Part shown: positions 27,019 through 36,286 of the stretch, piece by piece | Layout: every line of letters begins with the position of its first letter | Numbering within the stretch: the stretch's first letter is position 1 | Source of the DNA: G963668605 sp963668605 | GTDB taxonomy: Bacteria > Acidobacteriota > Terriglobia > Bryobacterales > Bryobacteraceae | Direction: 5' to 3' | DNA length: 64,000 nt | NCBI GenBank assembly: GCA_963668605.1 | Contig: OY764903.1 | Coordinates: 6,324,001-6,388,000, forward strand | Notes under the pieces: generated by a model | Told to the model about the DNA's origin: nothing | Database searches by the model: none | What the model saw: only the letters and a program-made list of their open reading frames with translations | Position numbers and translations under genes: made by a program

Positions 27019-27876
27019 ATGAACCAGACTGAAGACGTCTCCGCTGTTCTGGCGGAGCGGCCGGAGTTGTTGATTGAACCGTCCGCGGGTTGGGCCGCTC
27101 TCCAATTAGGGGAACTCTGGGAATATCGCGAACTGTTGTACTTCCTGGTCTGGCGCGAGATCAAAATCCGCTATCAGCAAACCATACTGGGCGTGGGCTG
27201 GGCGATCATCCAGCCGCTGTTTTCGATGCTGGTCTTCACGCTTTTTTTTGGACGACTGGCCAAAATGCCCTCCGACGGCATACCCTACTCGGTCTTCTCG
27301 CTGACGGCACTGGTGCCGTGGACCTTTTTTGTGAGCGGGCTGTCGCAAGCTTCGACGAGCCTGGTCGCGAACGCCAACCTGATCGGGAAGGTTTACTTTC
27401 CGAGGCTTGCGATTCCGATCGCCTCTGTCCTCTCGGGACTGCTGGACTTTGTCTTTTCCTTCATCCTGTTGCTGGGTTACATGGCGTATTACGGCATCGT
27501 TCCGGGCGTCGCGATTCTGTGGCTCCCGGCCTTTCTCCTGCTCGCGGTGGTTACAGCGCTGGGCGCGGGGCTGTGGCTCTCGGCTTTGAACGTGGAGTAC
27601 CGCGACATCAAATATGTGATCCCGTTCCTCACGCAGCTCTGGATGTTCGCCACACCGATCGTCTATCCAAGCAGCCTGCTGCCCGAGCCGTGGCGCACCG
27701 TGTACGGGATCAATCCGATGGCGGGTGTGGTGGAGGGTTTTCGTTGGGCGCTACTCGGCTCCGGCGCCGCTCCGGGGATGATGTTTGTGGTCTCCTTCGT
27801 TGCCGCGACGCTGATCCTGGTGACCGGGATATTCTATTTCCGCCGTATGGAGCAGACCTTCGCCGATGTCGTCTGA
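27019..27876 (+). CDS. Polysaccharide ABC transporter permease (Wzm-type)
   Basis: The 285-residue protein has about six membrane spans and the ABC-2 permease pattern: a cytoplasmic N-terminus with LVWREIKIRYQQTILGVGWA (residues 42-61), then LVPWTFFVSGLSQASTSLV, SAL-x-VEYRDIKYVIPF and ATPIVYPSSLLPEPWR. It would form the inner-membrane channel for export of a lipid-linked glycan. The ATP-binding partner begins 9 bases downstream. The gene diverges from wecB. Confidence 0.92.
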   Translation: MNQTEDVSAVLAERPELLIEPSAGWAALQLGELWEYRELLYFLVWREIKIRYQQTILGVGWAIIQPLFSMLVFTLFFGRLAKMPSDGIPYSVFSLTALVPWTFFVSGLSQASTSLVANANLIGKVYFPRLAIPIASVLSGLLDFVFSFILLLGYMAYYGIVPGVAILWLPAFLLLAVVTALGAGLWLSALNVEYRDIKYVIPFLTQLWMFATPIVYPSSLLPEPWRTVYGINPMAGVVEGFRWALLGSGAAPGMMFVVSFVAATLILVTGIFYFRRMEQTFADVV

Positions 27877-27885
27877 CAGACTCTC

Positions 27886-29169
27886 ATGAGCAACTTCGCC
27901 ATCAGCGCCGAAAACGTGGCCAAGCGGTATAAGATTGGCGGACCCGCGGGAGAATTGAAGAACATCCGCGAGTCGATCACGAACGCCGTGACGGCTCCTT
28001 TCCGGAAAATTCGCTCCGCGTGGCGCTCGAACCCAGCGGACAGCGAGGCCGAAAGAGCGACAGAATTCTGGGCGCTGAAGGATGTCTCGTTTCAGGTTGC
28101 GCATGGCGAGGTGGTCGGGATTATCGGCCGCAACGGCGCTGGCAAGAGTACGTTGCTAAAAATCCTGTCGAGGATTACATCGCCCACCCTGGGACGCATC
28201 AGGATCCGCGGCCGCGTCGGATCGCTGCTGGAGGTGGGCAGCGGTTTTCACCCGGAGTTGACCGGAAGGGACAACATCTTCTTGAACGGCGCGATTCTCG
28301 GAATGACCAAAGCCGAGATCCGCGGCAAGTTCGACGAGATCGTCGCATTCTCCGAAGTGGAGAAGTTCATCGACACACCCGTCAAACGCTACTCCAGCGG
28401 GATGTACTTGCGTCTGGCCTTCGCTGTCGCGGCGCACATGGAACCGGAGATCCTGATGGTGGATGAAGTGCTGGCTGTGGGCGACGCAGCATTTCAACAG
28501 AAGTGCGTCAGTAAGATTAGGGAGGTCGCGCACGGCGGCAGGACAGTCCTGTTCGTCAGTCACAACATGGGCGTCGTCACCGCATTGTGCGAGCGGGCGA
28601 TTCATCTGGCCGACGGGAAGGTGAAGGCAGCCGGTCCAGCCCGGGAGATCGTACAGAACTACCTGGTCCAAAGATCCTCCGGTGAAGTAATCGACCTCCA
28701 ACGATTACGCTTGTCCGGATACGGACAGCATATCCGTTTCACTCATCTCGATATGGCGGAGAACAAGAGCGTGCCATTTCGCGAGCCACTGCGGTTTCGA
28801 CTTACGATTCAATCGGATCTGGATTTTGAGGGCTTGAGCATCGGCTCCACAATTTCAAATGCTCTTGAAGTCCCAGTAGGTACACTGCACTCCCGGGATA
28901 GCTTCGATATCCGCGCGGGCGAGACGCTGGAATTGCTCCTGACGATTGATAATCTGGTCCTGGCGCCGGCGTCCTACAGACCCGGATTCAGCATCGGACG
29001 AGGCGGTGGCTCCACTTCCCGCCAGGATCTGGATGTGGTCATCGGCGAACCCGCGTTTGAAGTTCTCCCCGTGGCGAACTCCGGCCTAAATAACTCTCAA
29101 TGGAGAGCGGACTTGTGGGGGAATGTAGTGATGAGTAGTAATTCACTGGAGATCATCACTCATCAGTAA
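27886..29169 (+). CDS. Polysaccharide ABC transporter ATPase with C-terminal Wzt-like domain
   Basis: The 427-residue protein has the ABC ATPase motifs: Walker A GRNGAGKST (81-89), signature YSSGM (169-173) and Walker B ILMVDE (189-194), followed by the switch histidine in FVSHNMG. About 60 residues before Walker A form the extended start usual in polysaccharide exporters. Residues 270-427 form an extra beta-rich domain like the carbohydrate-binding C-terminus of Wzt, which in known systems recognises the finished chain end. It pairs with the permease upstream and is followed by a GT2 gene 1 base later. Confidence 0.92.
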   Translation: MSNFAISAENVAKRYKIGGPAGELKNIRESITNAVTAPFRKIRSAWRSNPADSEAERATEFWALKDVSFQVAHGEVVGIIGRNGAGKSTLLKILSRITSPTLGRIRIRGRVGSLLEVGSGFHPELTGRDNIFLNGAILGMTKAEIRGKFDEIVAFSEVEKFIDTPVKRYSSGMYLRLAFAVAAHMEPEILMVDEVLAVGDAAFQQKCVSKIREVAHGGRTVLFVSHNMGVVTALCERAIHLADGKVKAAGPAREIVQNYLVQRSSGEVIDLQRLRLSGYGQHIRFTHLDMAENKSVPFREPLRFRLTIQSDLDFEGLSIGSTISNALEVPVGTLHSRDSFDIRAGETLELLLTIDNLVLAPASYRPGFSIGRGGGSTSRQDLDVVIGEPAFEVLPVANSGLNNSQWRADLWGNVVMSSNSLEIITHQ

Positions 29170-29170
29170 T

Positions 29171-30187
29171 ATGGATCTGACAGGCGGCACAACCTCCGGC
29201 TTGAGACCACAGCGTCCGTTCTGGTCGGTGATGATACCAACATATAACTCATTGGAGTATCTGGAAGAGACACTGCGTAGTGTCTTGAGTCAGGATCCGG
29301 GCGAAGGAGAGATGCAGATCGAAGTGCTGGAGGATTGCTCGCCATCCGATCCGGCCGAACTGGTCCGTCGTGTCGCAGGCGACAGGGTCAGGGTGTGGCG
29401 GCAGCCGAAAAATCTGGGGTTGGCGGGCAACTGGAACAGTTGCATCGAGCGCGCCCGGGGCGAGTGGGTTCACATCCTGCACGGAGACGATCTGGTGCAC
29501 CCGGGGTTTTATCTGCGGCTCAGGCGCGGGATAGAGAACCGGCCCGAGATCGGCGCCGCGTTTTGCCGGCATTATTTTATCGATGGCCCCGGGAAGATAA
29601 CGGCGCTTTCGGCGTTGGAACGAGCCGATGCCGGCGTTCTGGGTGGTAGTTGGTTGGAGAGATTGGCGGTCGGTCAGAGGGTCCAGTGTCCATCCGCCGT
29701 GGTCCGAAAGGCGACCTATGAGCGTGTCGGAGGATTTCGCGGCGACTTGCATTACACCCTCGACTGGGAGATGTGGTTGCGAATCGCAAGCAACGGCCCG
29801 TGGTGGTTTGAGCCCGAACCACTGGCGTCCTATCGGAGCCATGAGCACAATGAAACGGCGCGTCTGGCGCACTCGTGCGAGATGGTCAAGGACTGCTTAA
29901 GGGCGCTGGAGATCGTCAAAGCTTACTTGCCCGCGAGCGAAGCTCCCCGACTCCTGGAAGGCGCCCGCATGAACTTGCTCATGGCGTGTCTACACCGGAC
30001 AGCAGGCGCCTTAGACAGGAGGGACTTCCAGACGGCGCTGGCTCAAAGCCGGAGTGCCCTGATGTATTGCCCTAAACGATGGGTCGTTCGCAAACTCCTG
30101 GAACTGTGGGGACGCTGGATTTGGGCATTTTGTTTCTCGAATAAACGGCTGCTCGCTGGCGGGAATCACTCGGATAAGCGGGTATAG
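29171..30187 (+). CDS. GT2-family glycosyltransferase
   Basis: The 338-residue protein has a GT2 GT-A fold: FWSVMIPTYNSLEYLEETL (17-35), IEVLEDCSPSD, NLGLAGNWNSCIERARGEW and the metal-binding HGDDLVHPGF (about 102-111). A later YTLDWEMWLRIA supplies the acceptor-side acidic residue (the usual ED/DxE position). The C-terminal part is helical without membrane spans, so the enzyme is cytoplasmic. It belongs to the transporter operon and presumably adds a sugar to the exported glycan; linkage is unknown. Confidence 0.88.
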   Translation: MDLTGGTTSGLRPQRPFWSVMIPTYNSLEYLEETLRSVLSQDPGEGEMQIEVLEDCSPSDPAELVRRVAGDRVRVWRQPKNLGLAGNWNSCIERARGEWVHILHGDDLVHPGFYLRLRRGIENRPEIGAAFCRHYFIDGPGKITALSALERADAGVLGGSWLERLAVGQRVQCPSAVVRKATYERVGGFRGDLHYTLDWEMWLRIASNGPWWFEPEPLASYRSHEHNETARLAHSCEMVKDCLRALEIVKAYLPASEAPRLLEGARMNLLMACLHRTAGALDRRDFQTALAQSRSALMYCPKRWVVRKLLELWGRWIWAFCFSNKRLLAGGNHSDKRV

Positions 30188-30218
30188 TGCCGCGAGTGGG
30201 GATGAGTGCAAGCGGCCG

Positions 30219-31100
30219 CTATTCCTGCCAGGGCGGCAATCCGAGCGATTCGTCCAAGCGGTCCAGCACTTCATCATCGGGACTGAATTTTCGAGCGAAG
30301 TGCGCACCCGAACGTAGTATCTCATCGAGGTCGCCGCAGTCCAGCGTCCTGGGATGATTTGCCTGCCCGCGCCAGTCAATGTAACGATAGTAATTCTTAT
30401 CGACACGCACAATCGATTGGTTACACAAGATGCATTGAAAGTACGCTTCTTCGGGAACGGGTATCTTATACAAGTGGTTCTCCAGAAACCTGTTTTTGTT
30501 GTGCCACTCCAATACGTACTCCACAGCCTTGCGATTCAATGTGAACCAATTCGCACCCGCGAAGCAGCGGAACTTCGTTGAGAAAGGAGTCAGCAGCGAA
30601 GTGAGTCTTTCATTCGTAATCAGAAACTTCGTGCGGCGAATCCCGGCTGGAGTGATTCTGGGAATCATGATCGGAATCTGAACGTAGCGCTGAAACATCT
30701 CCTGGCCCCATCGGCTCATGGTTCCAAGGTGTACGGGAACGTAATCGAGGTATGTGTCGGCGCCGCCGCTTTCCAGATCGGCGATGACAAGTTCCGGGCG
30801 CTTTACAGGATAATCGGCGCCGCTCAGCACAGCAAACCATTCCGGTAGACTCGGATCTGCACGGAGCAACTTCATGGCTTCCAGCGTTGCTGTTACAACC
30901 GAGAAATCTCCCCATTGAGTAGGAATAAACGGAGTCACTACTTTAACGTTTCGAAAAGCAGTAACGTCGAGAGGGCACTTGCCAAAGTCATGATGGAGAG
31001 CGATGGGAGGATTGCCATAGAGCTCCGAGAGTCTGCGTATCAACCTCAGGATCTGCTTTGGTTCCGTGTGTGTTAAGAGAATAAAGCCAATCTTCCCCAT
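30219..31100 (-). CDS. GT14-like beta-1,6-N-acetylglucosaminyltransferase (core-2/I-branching family)
   Basis: ATG 31100 gives 293 residues that open with GKIGFILLTHTEP. Other possible starts are GTG 31121 and a frame reaching 31166; no ribosome binding site decides. The family is recognised from ALHHDFGKCPL, WFAVLSGADYPVK, YLDYVPVHLG, FAGANWFTLNRKAV and VPEEAYFQCIL, which resemble animal core-2 branching enzymes and bacterial relatives. In bacteria such proteins branch surface polysaccharides. It converges with the GT2 gene at 30187. Two blocks of its 5' part recur as a decayed fragment at 33374-33458. Confidence 0.8.
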   Translation of the reverse strand: MGKIGFILLTHTEPKQILRLIRRLSELYGNPPIALHHDFGKCPLDVTAFRNVKVVTPFIPTQWGDFSVVTATLEAMKLLRADPSLPEWFAVLSGADYPVKRPELVIADLESGGADTYLDYVPVHLGTMSRWGQEMFQRYVQIPIMIPRITPAGIRRTKFLITNERLTSLLTPFSTKFRCFAGANWFTLNRKAVEYVLEWHNKNRFLENHLYKIPVPEEAYFQCILCNQSIVRVDKNYYRYIDWRGQANHPRTLDCGDLDEILRSGAHFARKFSPDDEVLDRLDESLGLPPWQE

Positions 31101-31194
31101 AAGTTCAGCCAATTTTATCACGCGTGGGAAACAGGACTTTCTCTCAGAGTGGCTCGTCCGCGGCAACTTCTCTGGTTGATCACTTTAGGGGCCA

Positions 31195-33282
31195 ATGGTA
31201 GACTACGGACCGATCATGGAATCTCTCGAGGCCCTCAGGCCGCACCACGAAAAGTCTGCCTTAATTCATCCATACGCCGCCTTGGTTGCTGACTTCTATC
31301 AGCGTCACACGGTTCTCATTGTCTTCGCCGCATTCGCTCTCGCCGTTCTGGTGTTTTATTGGGTTCCTCTCACTGATCGCTCAGCCACCCCACAGTGGGA
31401 TACTATCGACCAACATTACAGCCCCCAGAAATTCGCTGCCGAGGAACTCAAGAACTTCCGCTTGCCTCACTGGAGCGAGTTCTCGTACTCCGGATTCCCT
31501 TTCCTTGCTGACCCGCAAGTCGGCGTCTGGTATCCTTTCAACTGGCCTTTCTTTCTCCTCGGCATCACCCCCAAAATTATACAGCTTGAGATCGCTATCC
31601 ATGCGATGTTTGCCTGTTGGGGCATGTGGTTGTTGGCAAATTTGTGGCTAGAAAACGCATGGGCCGCCGCATTCGCCGCCATCGCTTTCAGCTTCTCCGG
31701 CTTCTTTGCTGGCCATTCATCACACTTGGGCATGTTCCAGACCGCCGCATGGCTGCCTCTTCTGCTCTTCGGCGTACATTCCGCCATTCGATCGCCCCGC
31801 CTGATTCCCGCCCTACTTACGGGCGCCGGCTGCGCATGCATGTTCCTCGCTGGCCATTTCCAAACCGCCCTTTACAGTTTCGCCGCGATCGGTTCGTATG
31901 CCGCCGCCGTCGCAGCCATGGAAGGCCGTTGGCTCCCATCTGTCCGCGTCGTCTCCCTCTGCGTTACCCTCACAATCCTGTTGTCAGCGGTGCAGTGGAT
32001 GCCCACACAGCAACTCGTCTCCCAATCCGCTCGCTCCGAAGTCACGTACATCTCTACCACCAACTCACAACTGAAACCGCGCACCTTGGTGACCATGCTC
32101 TCGCCCAACCACTACGGAGCTGTCCACGGCAAGTATGTCGGTCCCTACGACAAATCTCAGTTCTACTTTTACGCAGGTTTTCTACTTCTCCCGCTCGCGC
32201 TGCTCGGTTTGATCTCAGGTCGGGTCCGCTGGGCTGCGCTCACGCTCATCGTGCCCTTTGTCTGGTACGCCTTTGGCCCATCCACCGGACTCTATGATGT
32301 TCTCGCCCGCTTGCCCGGCTTCGGCCACGTCCGCGCACCGGTGCACGATTGGTTCATCGTCGCTCTGGGGCTGGCTTTGCTCGCCGGCGCAGGGCTGGCC
32401 TTCGCGACCAACCGTTTCAAATCGTTGTGGCTGGCGCCGGTCGTAGTGCTTATCTCGTTCTCCGATCTTCTCTACCTGAACCTGTTGTCCAACCAACTCG
32501 CATTCGGGCACGCCAGTTTTCAGGAACACTACGGTGACCACCAGAATCGCCTTGCCTCCGCTGTCCGTCGCGTTCTCCCCGAGGGTACCCGATTCCATGC
32601 GCCCTTCAGCTATTACAGACTCAGCCCCTGGAACTTCGCATACGATGTTCGCGTCCCTGTCACATTTGGCTACAATCCTCTGCCGCTGAAACGCTATCAG
32701 GTCTATATGGAAGCGGCCAAGTCCAACCCAGCCCTTCTCAACGCTCTGCACGTCGGAGCCTACATCATGCCTGAGACAGGCGCCATCACCGTCAACACCT
32801 CAGTTCTCCCCAAGTTCTTTTTCCCCAAGGGCATTCGCGCTGTCGATCCCACCCAAAACGCTTCGTTTCTCGCCACCGCTAATCCTCTGGAGCGCGCCAG
32901 CGTCGAGGGAGACATTAGCGGCTTCCGGCAAGATCCATCCGCCACCGTCAGTGTCCAGTCGGAAGAACCCTGTCGATACACTCTCCGAATCAACGCCGCC
33001 ACCCCGTCGCTCCTGCGTACCGCCATCCCCTGGTACCCCGCTTGGACCGCTATGGTGGATGGCAAACCCGTCAGCACCCTCATCGTCGATCACGCCATGC
33101 TAGGCATCCCAATCCCTGCCAAAGCTCACACGGTCAGCTTGGAGTACTCGCCTGATCGATTCCGGACGGGCGCGGCGCTCTCTCTCGGCACGGCCTTGGT
33201 TCTCGCCGCCCTACTCTACCGGTTGCGGGTCTTTCCGCCGCCAGAAATCTCCGGCTCATTCTCATCGCCCACGACGACATAA
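31195..33282 (+). CDS. YfhO-like multi-span membrane protein (possible GT-C)
   Basis: The 695-residue protein has about twelve membrane spans and a C-terminal soluble domain. WDTIDQHYSPQKFAAEEL and SGFPFLADPQVGVWYPFNWPFF follow the first span, as in YfhO-family proteins, where the loop supplies an acidic residue and the enzymes are thought to glycosylate membrane or wall polymers. ATG 31195 is taken as start; ATG 31216 is an alternative. Its codons favour pyrimidine third positions (CTC, GCC, TCC, CGC) more than neighbouring genes, which prefer CTG and GCG, hinting at a different origin. It lies between two direct copies of a GT14 gene fragment. Confidence 0.78.
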   Translation: MVDYGPIMESLEALRPHHEKSALIHPYAALVADFYQRHTVLIVFAAFALAVLVFYWVPLTDRSATPQWDTIDQHYSPQKFAAEELKNFRLPHWSEFSYSGFPFLADPQVGVWYPFNWPFFLLGITPKIIQLEIAIHAMFACWGMWLLANLWLENAWAAAFAAIAFSFSGFFAGHSSHLGMFQTAAWLPLLLFGVHSAIRSPRLIPALLTGAGCACMFLAGHFQTALYSFAAIGSYAAAVAAMEGRWLPSVRVVSLCVTLTILLSAVQWMPTQQLVSQSARSEVTYISTTNSQLKPRTLVTMLSPNHYGAVHGKYVGPYDKSQFYFYAGFLLLPLALLGLISGRVRWAALTLIVPFVWYAFGPSTGLYDVLARLPGFGHVRAPVHDWFIVALGLALLAGAGLAFATNRFKSLWLAPVVVLISFSDLLYLNLLSNQLAFGHASFQEHYGDHQNRLASAVRRVLPEGTRFHAPFSYYRLSPWNFAYDVRVPVTFGYNPLPLKRYQVYMEAAKSNPALLNALHVGAYIMPETGAITVNTSVLPKFFFPKGIRAVDPTQNASFLATANPLERASVEGDISGFRQDPSATVSVQSEEPCRYTLRINAATPSLLRTAIPWYPAWTAMVDGKPVSTLIVDHAMLGIPIPAKAHTVSLEYSPDRFRTGAALSLGTALVLAALLYRLRVFPPPEISGSFSSPTTT

Positions 33283-33373
33283 GGCGGCAGTCGGCGGCAC
33301 TGCTCGTAAACTTGGCCTAGGTATTGTGTTTCGCGTGTGTGTTTCGAAAAGCGGTTGCACCCAAAGGGCCCGT

Positions 33374-33458
33374 GCCAAAGTCATGATGGAGAGCGATGGG
33401 CGGATTGTCATAGAGATCCCCATAAGATCAGATAATTTATCATGCGTGCAGAACAGGG
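33374..33458 (-). pseudogene. Decayed fragment of a GT14-like gene
   Basis: Bases 33374-33415 match 30981-31022 of the GT14-like gene with two differences in 42 bases, and about 33417-33458 matches 31096-31137 around that gene's start. The roughly 75 bases between those blocks in the parent are missing. Read on the minus strand, the fragment still shows DNPPIALHHDFG before losing similarity. It is a non-functional remnant of a second copy, in the same orientation as the parent. Confidence 0.75.
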
Positions 33459-33562
33459 GCCGGAGCAGGAAACACGGAAGGCTTCCTCGCAGAGCGGCAT
33501 GACGGCGTTCAGATCTGTCCTGGGAACGAGCGAGCGGCATCGAGCCGCGGTTTGCTACCCTG

Positions 33563-36283
33563 ATGGGTTACCAAATGGACCCCGTTTCCCTCCGTTTGAG
33601 CCTGACGCCGCACGGGCGGCTCGTGTTGGACCGCGATGCCGGGGCTGCGGGCCTTGAGGGTGGGCTTGCGGAGCGACTGGAGCGGGCTTTCGATCGCGGG
33701 CCGGGTCACGGTCTTTTGCTCCTGGGCGCAGACGAGACGGGAACCGCGCTGCCGCCGGTCTATTCTTATTGGCGCGAATTCGCCACGCGCTATGTCACCG
33801 CGCTGTGTACCCAGCAGGACGGCGATGAGCCGCCGAAGAAAGTCCGCGTGGCAGCCCCTCCTGAGATAGAACTCGAGTTCACCGCTCTGGCCGCGCCGCC
33901 CATGACCGGCGCTGAATATCTGACCAGTGCGGTGCTGCGAACTCTGTGGCACGAACTCGACGCGGCCTTCGGCATCGAGTTGGCCGAATCCCAGTGCGGT
34001 GTGCAGGAGTTCCTGAAGCGCCGGAATCCGGCCTGGAACTTGGTGGGACGTGTACACTTCAACGTCGCCGAGAACCGCAAGGATCCCGATTGCCCGTTCG
34101 CCTTTCTCGCGACTTACACCACACGGCTGTCGGCGCAGGCCAAGGCGCAACATCTTCCTCTTGGGCAGGCCCTGCGCGAATACGCGGGTGCGACCAACAA
34201 GGAGCGCCTTTTGTCGCTGCTCGTCCCCGTGCAGCGCGCGTCGGAAACATGCCTGTGGCTCAAGGCCATGGTGGACGCCGGCGAGATCTTCCATCCACTG
34301 CGCTGGACGCCGCACGACGCGCTGCAACTCTTGCAGGACGTTCCGCAGTTGGAGACGGCGGGCGTGGTGGTTCGTATGCCCGCGGCGTGGAGGGGGAATC
34401 GTCCGCCGCGGCCGCGCGTCACAGGCACGGTAGGCGGCAAAGCTCCGTCCGGAGTCGGCCACGACGCGCTTCTCGATTTCCAAATGGAAGTCACACTCGA
34501 CGGCGAAACGCTGAGCGCCTCCGAGATCAAGGCCCTGTTGGCGCAAACGGATGGGCTCGCGCTCGTGCGTGGGCGCTGGATCGAACTAGACCGGAAGCAT
34601 CTCGAAAGCATGATGGAATGCTTCCGCGAAGTCGAGCGCACGGCCGGCGAAAACGGCCTGAGCTTTGGCGAGGCCATGCGGCTGCTCGCCGGCGCGAATG
34701 TGGCAGCGGGCGATGCGGCTTTGGATGCCGGTGCCGGTTGGGCGCAAGTGGTGGCCGGTCCGTGGCTGGCGGAAACTTTGCAGGGACTGCGTAGTCCCCA
34801 GGGGCTGGCGCAGGTGGAACCCGGCGATGCGCTGCGGGGCACGCTGCGGCCGTATCAACAAGTCGGAGTGCGTTGGCTCTATCTGCTTACCAAACTTGGA
34901 CTCGGTGCGTGCCTGGCCGATGATATGGGACTGGGCAAGACGATTCAGGTGCTCTCGCTGCTGCTGATCCTCAAGCGGCAGGCCGAGGCCGAGGCGCGGC
35001 CGAGCCTGCTGGTGGCGCCGGCTTCGTTGCTGGCCAATTGGGCGTCGGAAATCGAGTGCTTCGCGCCGGACTTAAAGGCGTTGATCGCACATCCATCCGC
35101 GATGCCGGCGGCCGAACTTAAGACGCTCGCGGCGGAGCGGCTGCGCAATGTCGACCTGGTCATCACCAGTTACGGCTCGCTGCTGCGCTTGCCGTGGATT
35201 GCGGAACATCGCTGGCGTCTGGTGGTGCTGGACGAAGCGCAGGCGATCAAGAATCCGGATTCCAAACAGACACGCGCTGTTAAGAAGTTGCGGGCGGAAG
35301 CGAAATTGGCGCTCACTGGAACGCCGGTCGAGAACCGGCTCGGGGACTTGTGGTCGATCTTCGACTTCGTCAATCCAGGGTTGCTCGGGTCGTCCAAGGA
35401 GTTCACGAACTTTGCCAAGCGCCTCGCCAGCCAGCCGAGCGGTTCCTACGCTCCATTACGCGAACTGGTGCGCCCGTACATTCTGCGGCGGCTGAAGACC
35501 GACAAGACGGTGATCGCGGACCTGCCGGACAAGACCGAGATCAAGGCGTTCTGCCCGCTCAGCCGGCAGCAGGCCGCGCTCTATCAGCAGGCCGTGAAGG
35601 ACCTGGCCGCACAACTCGCGGATGCGACGGGAATCCAGCGCAAGGGACTGGTCTTGTCGTTCCTGATGCGATTCAAGCAGATCTGCAACCATCCCTCACA
35701 GTGGTTGGGCGATGGCGCCTGGAGCGAAGACAGCAGCGGCAAGTGGGTGCGTTTGCGAGAGATCGCCGAAGTGATCGCCGCCAAGCAGGAGAAGATGCTG
35801 GTGTTCACCCAGTTTCGCGAAGTGATCGCGCCGCTCGTCCAGTTTCTGGGCTCGATTTTCGGACGCCCCGGTCTGGCGCTGCACGGCGAGACCGAGGTGA
35901 AAAAACGCAAAGACCTGGTGCGCCGTTTTCAGGAAGACGAGGGCGTCGGGTTTTTCGTGCTTTCGCTCAAGGCCGGAGGCTCCGGCCTAAACCTGACCGC
36001 CGCTTCCCACGTCGTGCACTTCGACCGCTGGTGGAACCCGGCGGTGGAGAATCAGGCCACGGACCGCGCGTTCCGCATCGGCCAGACAAAGAACGTACTT
36101 GTGCATAAATTCGTATGCCGGGGCACAGTGGAAGAGAAGATCGACCAGATGATTGAGTCCAAGCGGCAACTCTCGCATGAGTTACTGGAAGGCGGAGCCG
36201 ACTTGCTGCTGACGGAATTAAAGGACGACGAATTACTCAAGCTCGTGGCGCTAGACATCAATAAGGCACTTCAGGAGACGTAA
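33563..36283 (+). CDS. SNF2-family helicase/ATPase with bacterial SNF2-associated domain
   Basis: The 906-residue protein begins with about 270 residues of no known fold, then a region at 290-370 matching the bacterial SNF2-associated domain (LDFQMEVTLDGE, RGRWIELD). The ATPase core follows: YQQVGVRWL, Walker A DDMGLGKT (about 452-459), LVVAP-like LLVAPASLLANW, the DEAQ box LDEAQAIKNP (about 556), LTGTPVENRL, and in the second lobe GGSGLNLTAASHV and ATDRAFRIGQTKNV. SNF2 enzymes use ATP to move along or remodel protein-DNA or RNA-polymerase complexes. The SWIM gene begins 3 bases after its stop, so they are one operon. A start at ATG 33575 is also possible. Confidence 0.92.
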   Translation: MGYQMDPVSLRLSLTPHGRLVLDRDAGAAGLEGGLAERLERAFDRGPGHGLLLLGADETGTALPPVYSYWREFATRYVTALCTQQDGDEPPKKVRVAAPPEIELEFTALAAPPMTGAEYLTSAVLRTLWHELDAAFGIELAESQCGVQEFLKRRNPAWNLVGRVHFNVAENRKDPDCPFAFLATYTTRLSAQAKAQHLPLGQALREYAGATNKERLLSLLVPVQRASETCLWLKAMVDAGEIFHPLRWTPHDALQLLQDVPQLETAGVVVRMPAAWRGNRPPRPRVTGTVGGKAPSGVGHDALLDFQMEVTLDGETLSASEIKALLAQTDGLALVRGRWIELDRKHLESMMECFREVERTAGENGLSFGEAMRLLAGANVAAGDAALDAGAGWAQVVAGPWLAETLQGLRSPQGLAQVEPGDALRGTLRPYQQVGVRWLYLLTKLGLGACLADDMGLGKTIQVLSLLLILKRQAEAEARPSLLVAPASLLANWASEIECFAPDLKALIAHPSAMPAAELKTLAAERLRNVDLVITSYGSLLRLPWIAEHRWRLVVLDEAQAIKNPDSKQTRAVKKLRAEAKLALTGTPVENRLGDLWSIFDFVNPGLLGSSKEFTNFAKRLASQPSGSYAPLRELVRPYILRRLKTDKTVIADLPDKTEIKAFCPLSRQQAALYQQAVKDLAAQLADATGIQRKGLVLSFLMRFKQICNHPSQWLGDGAWSEDSSGKWVRLREIAEVIAAKQEKMLVFTQFREVIAPLVQFLGSIFGRPGLALHGETEVKKRKDLVRRFQEDEGVGFFVLSLKAGGSGLNLTAASHVVHFDRWWNPAVENQATDRAFRIGQTKNVLVHKFVCRGTVEEKIDQMIESKRQLSHELLEGGADLLLTELKDDELLKLVALDINKALQET

Positions 36284-36286
36284 TCG

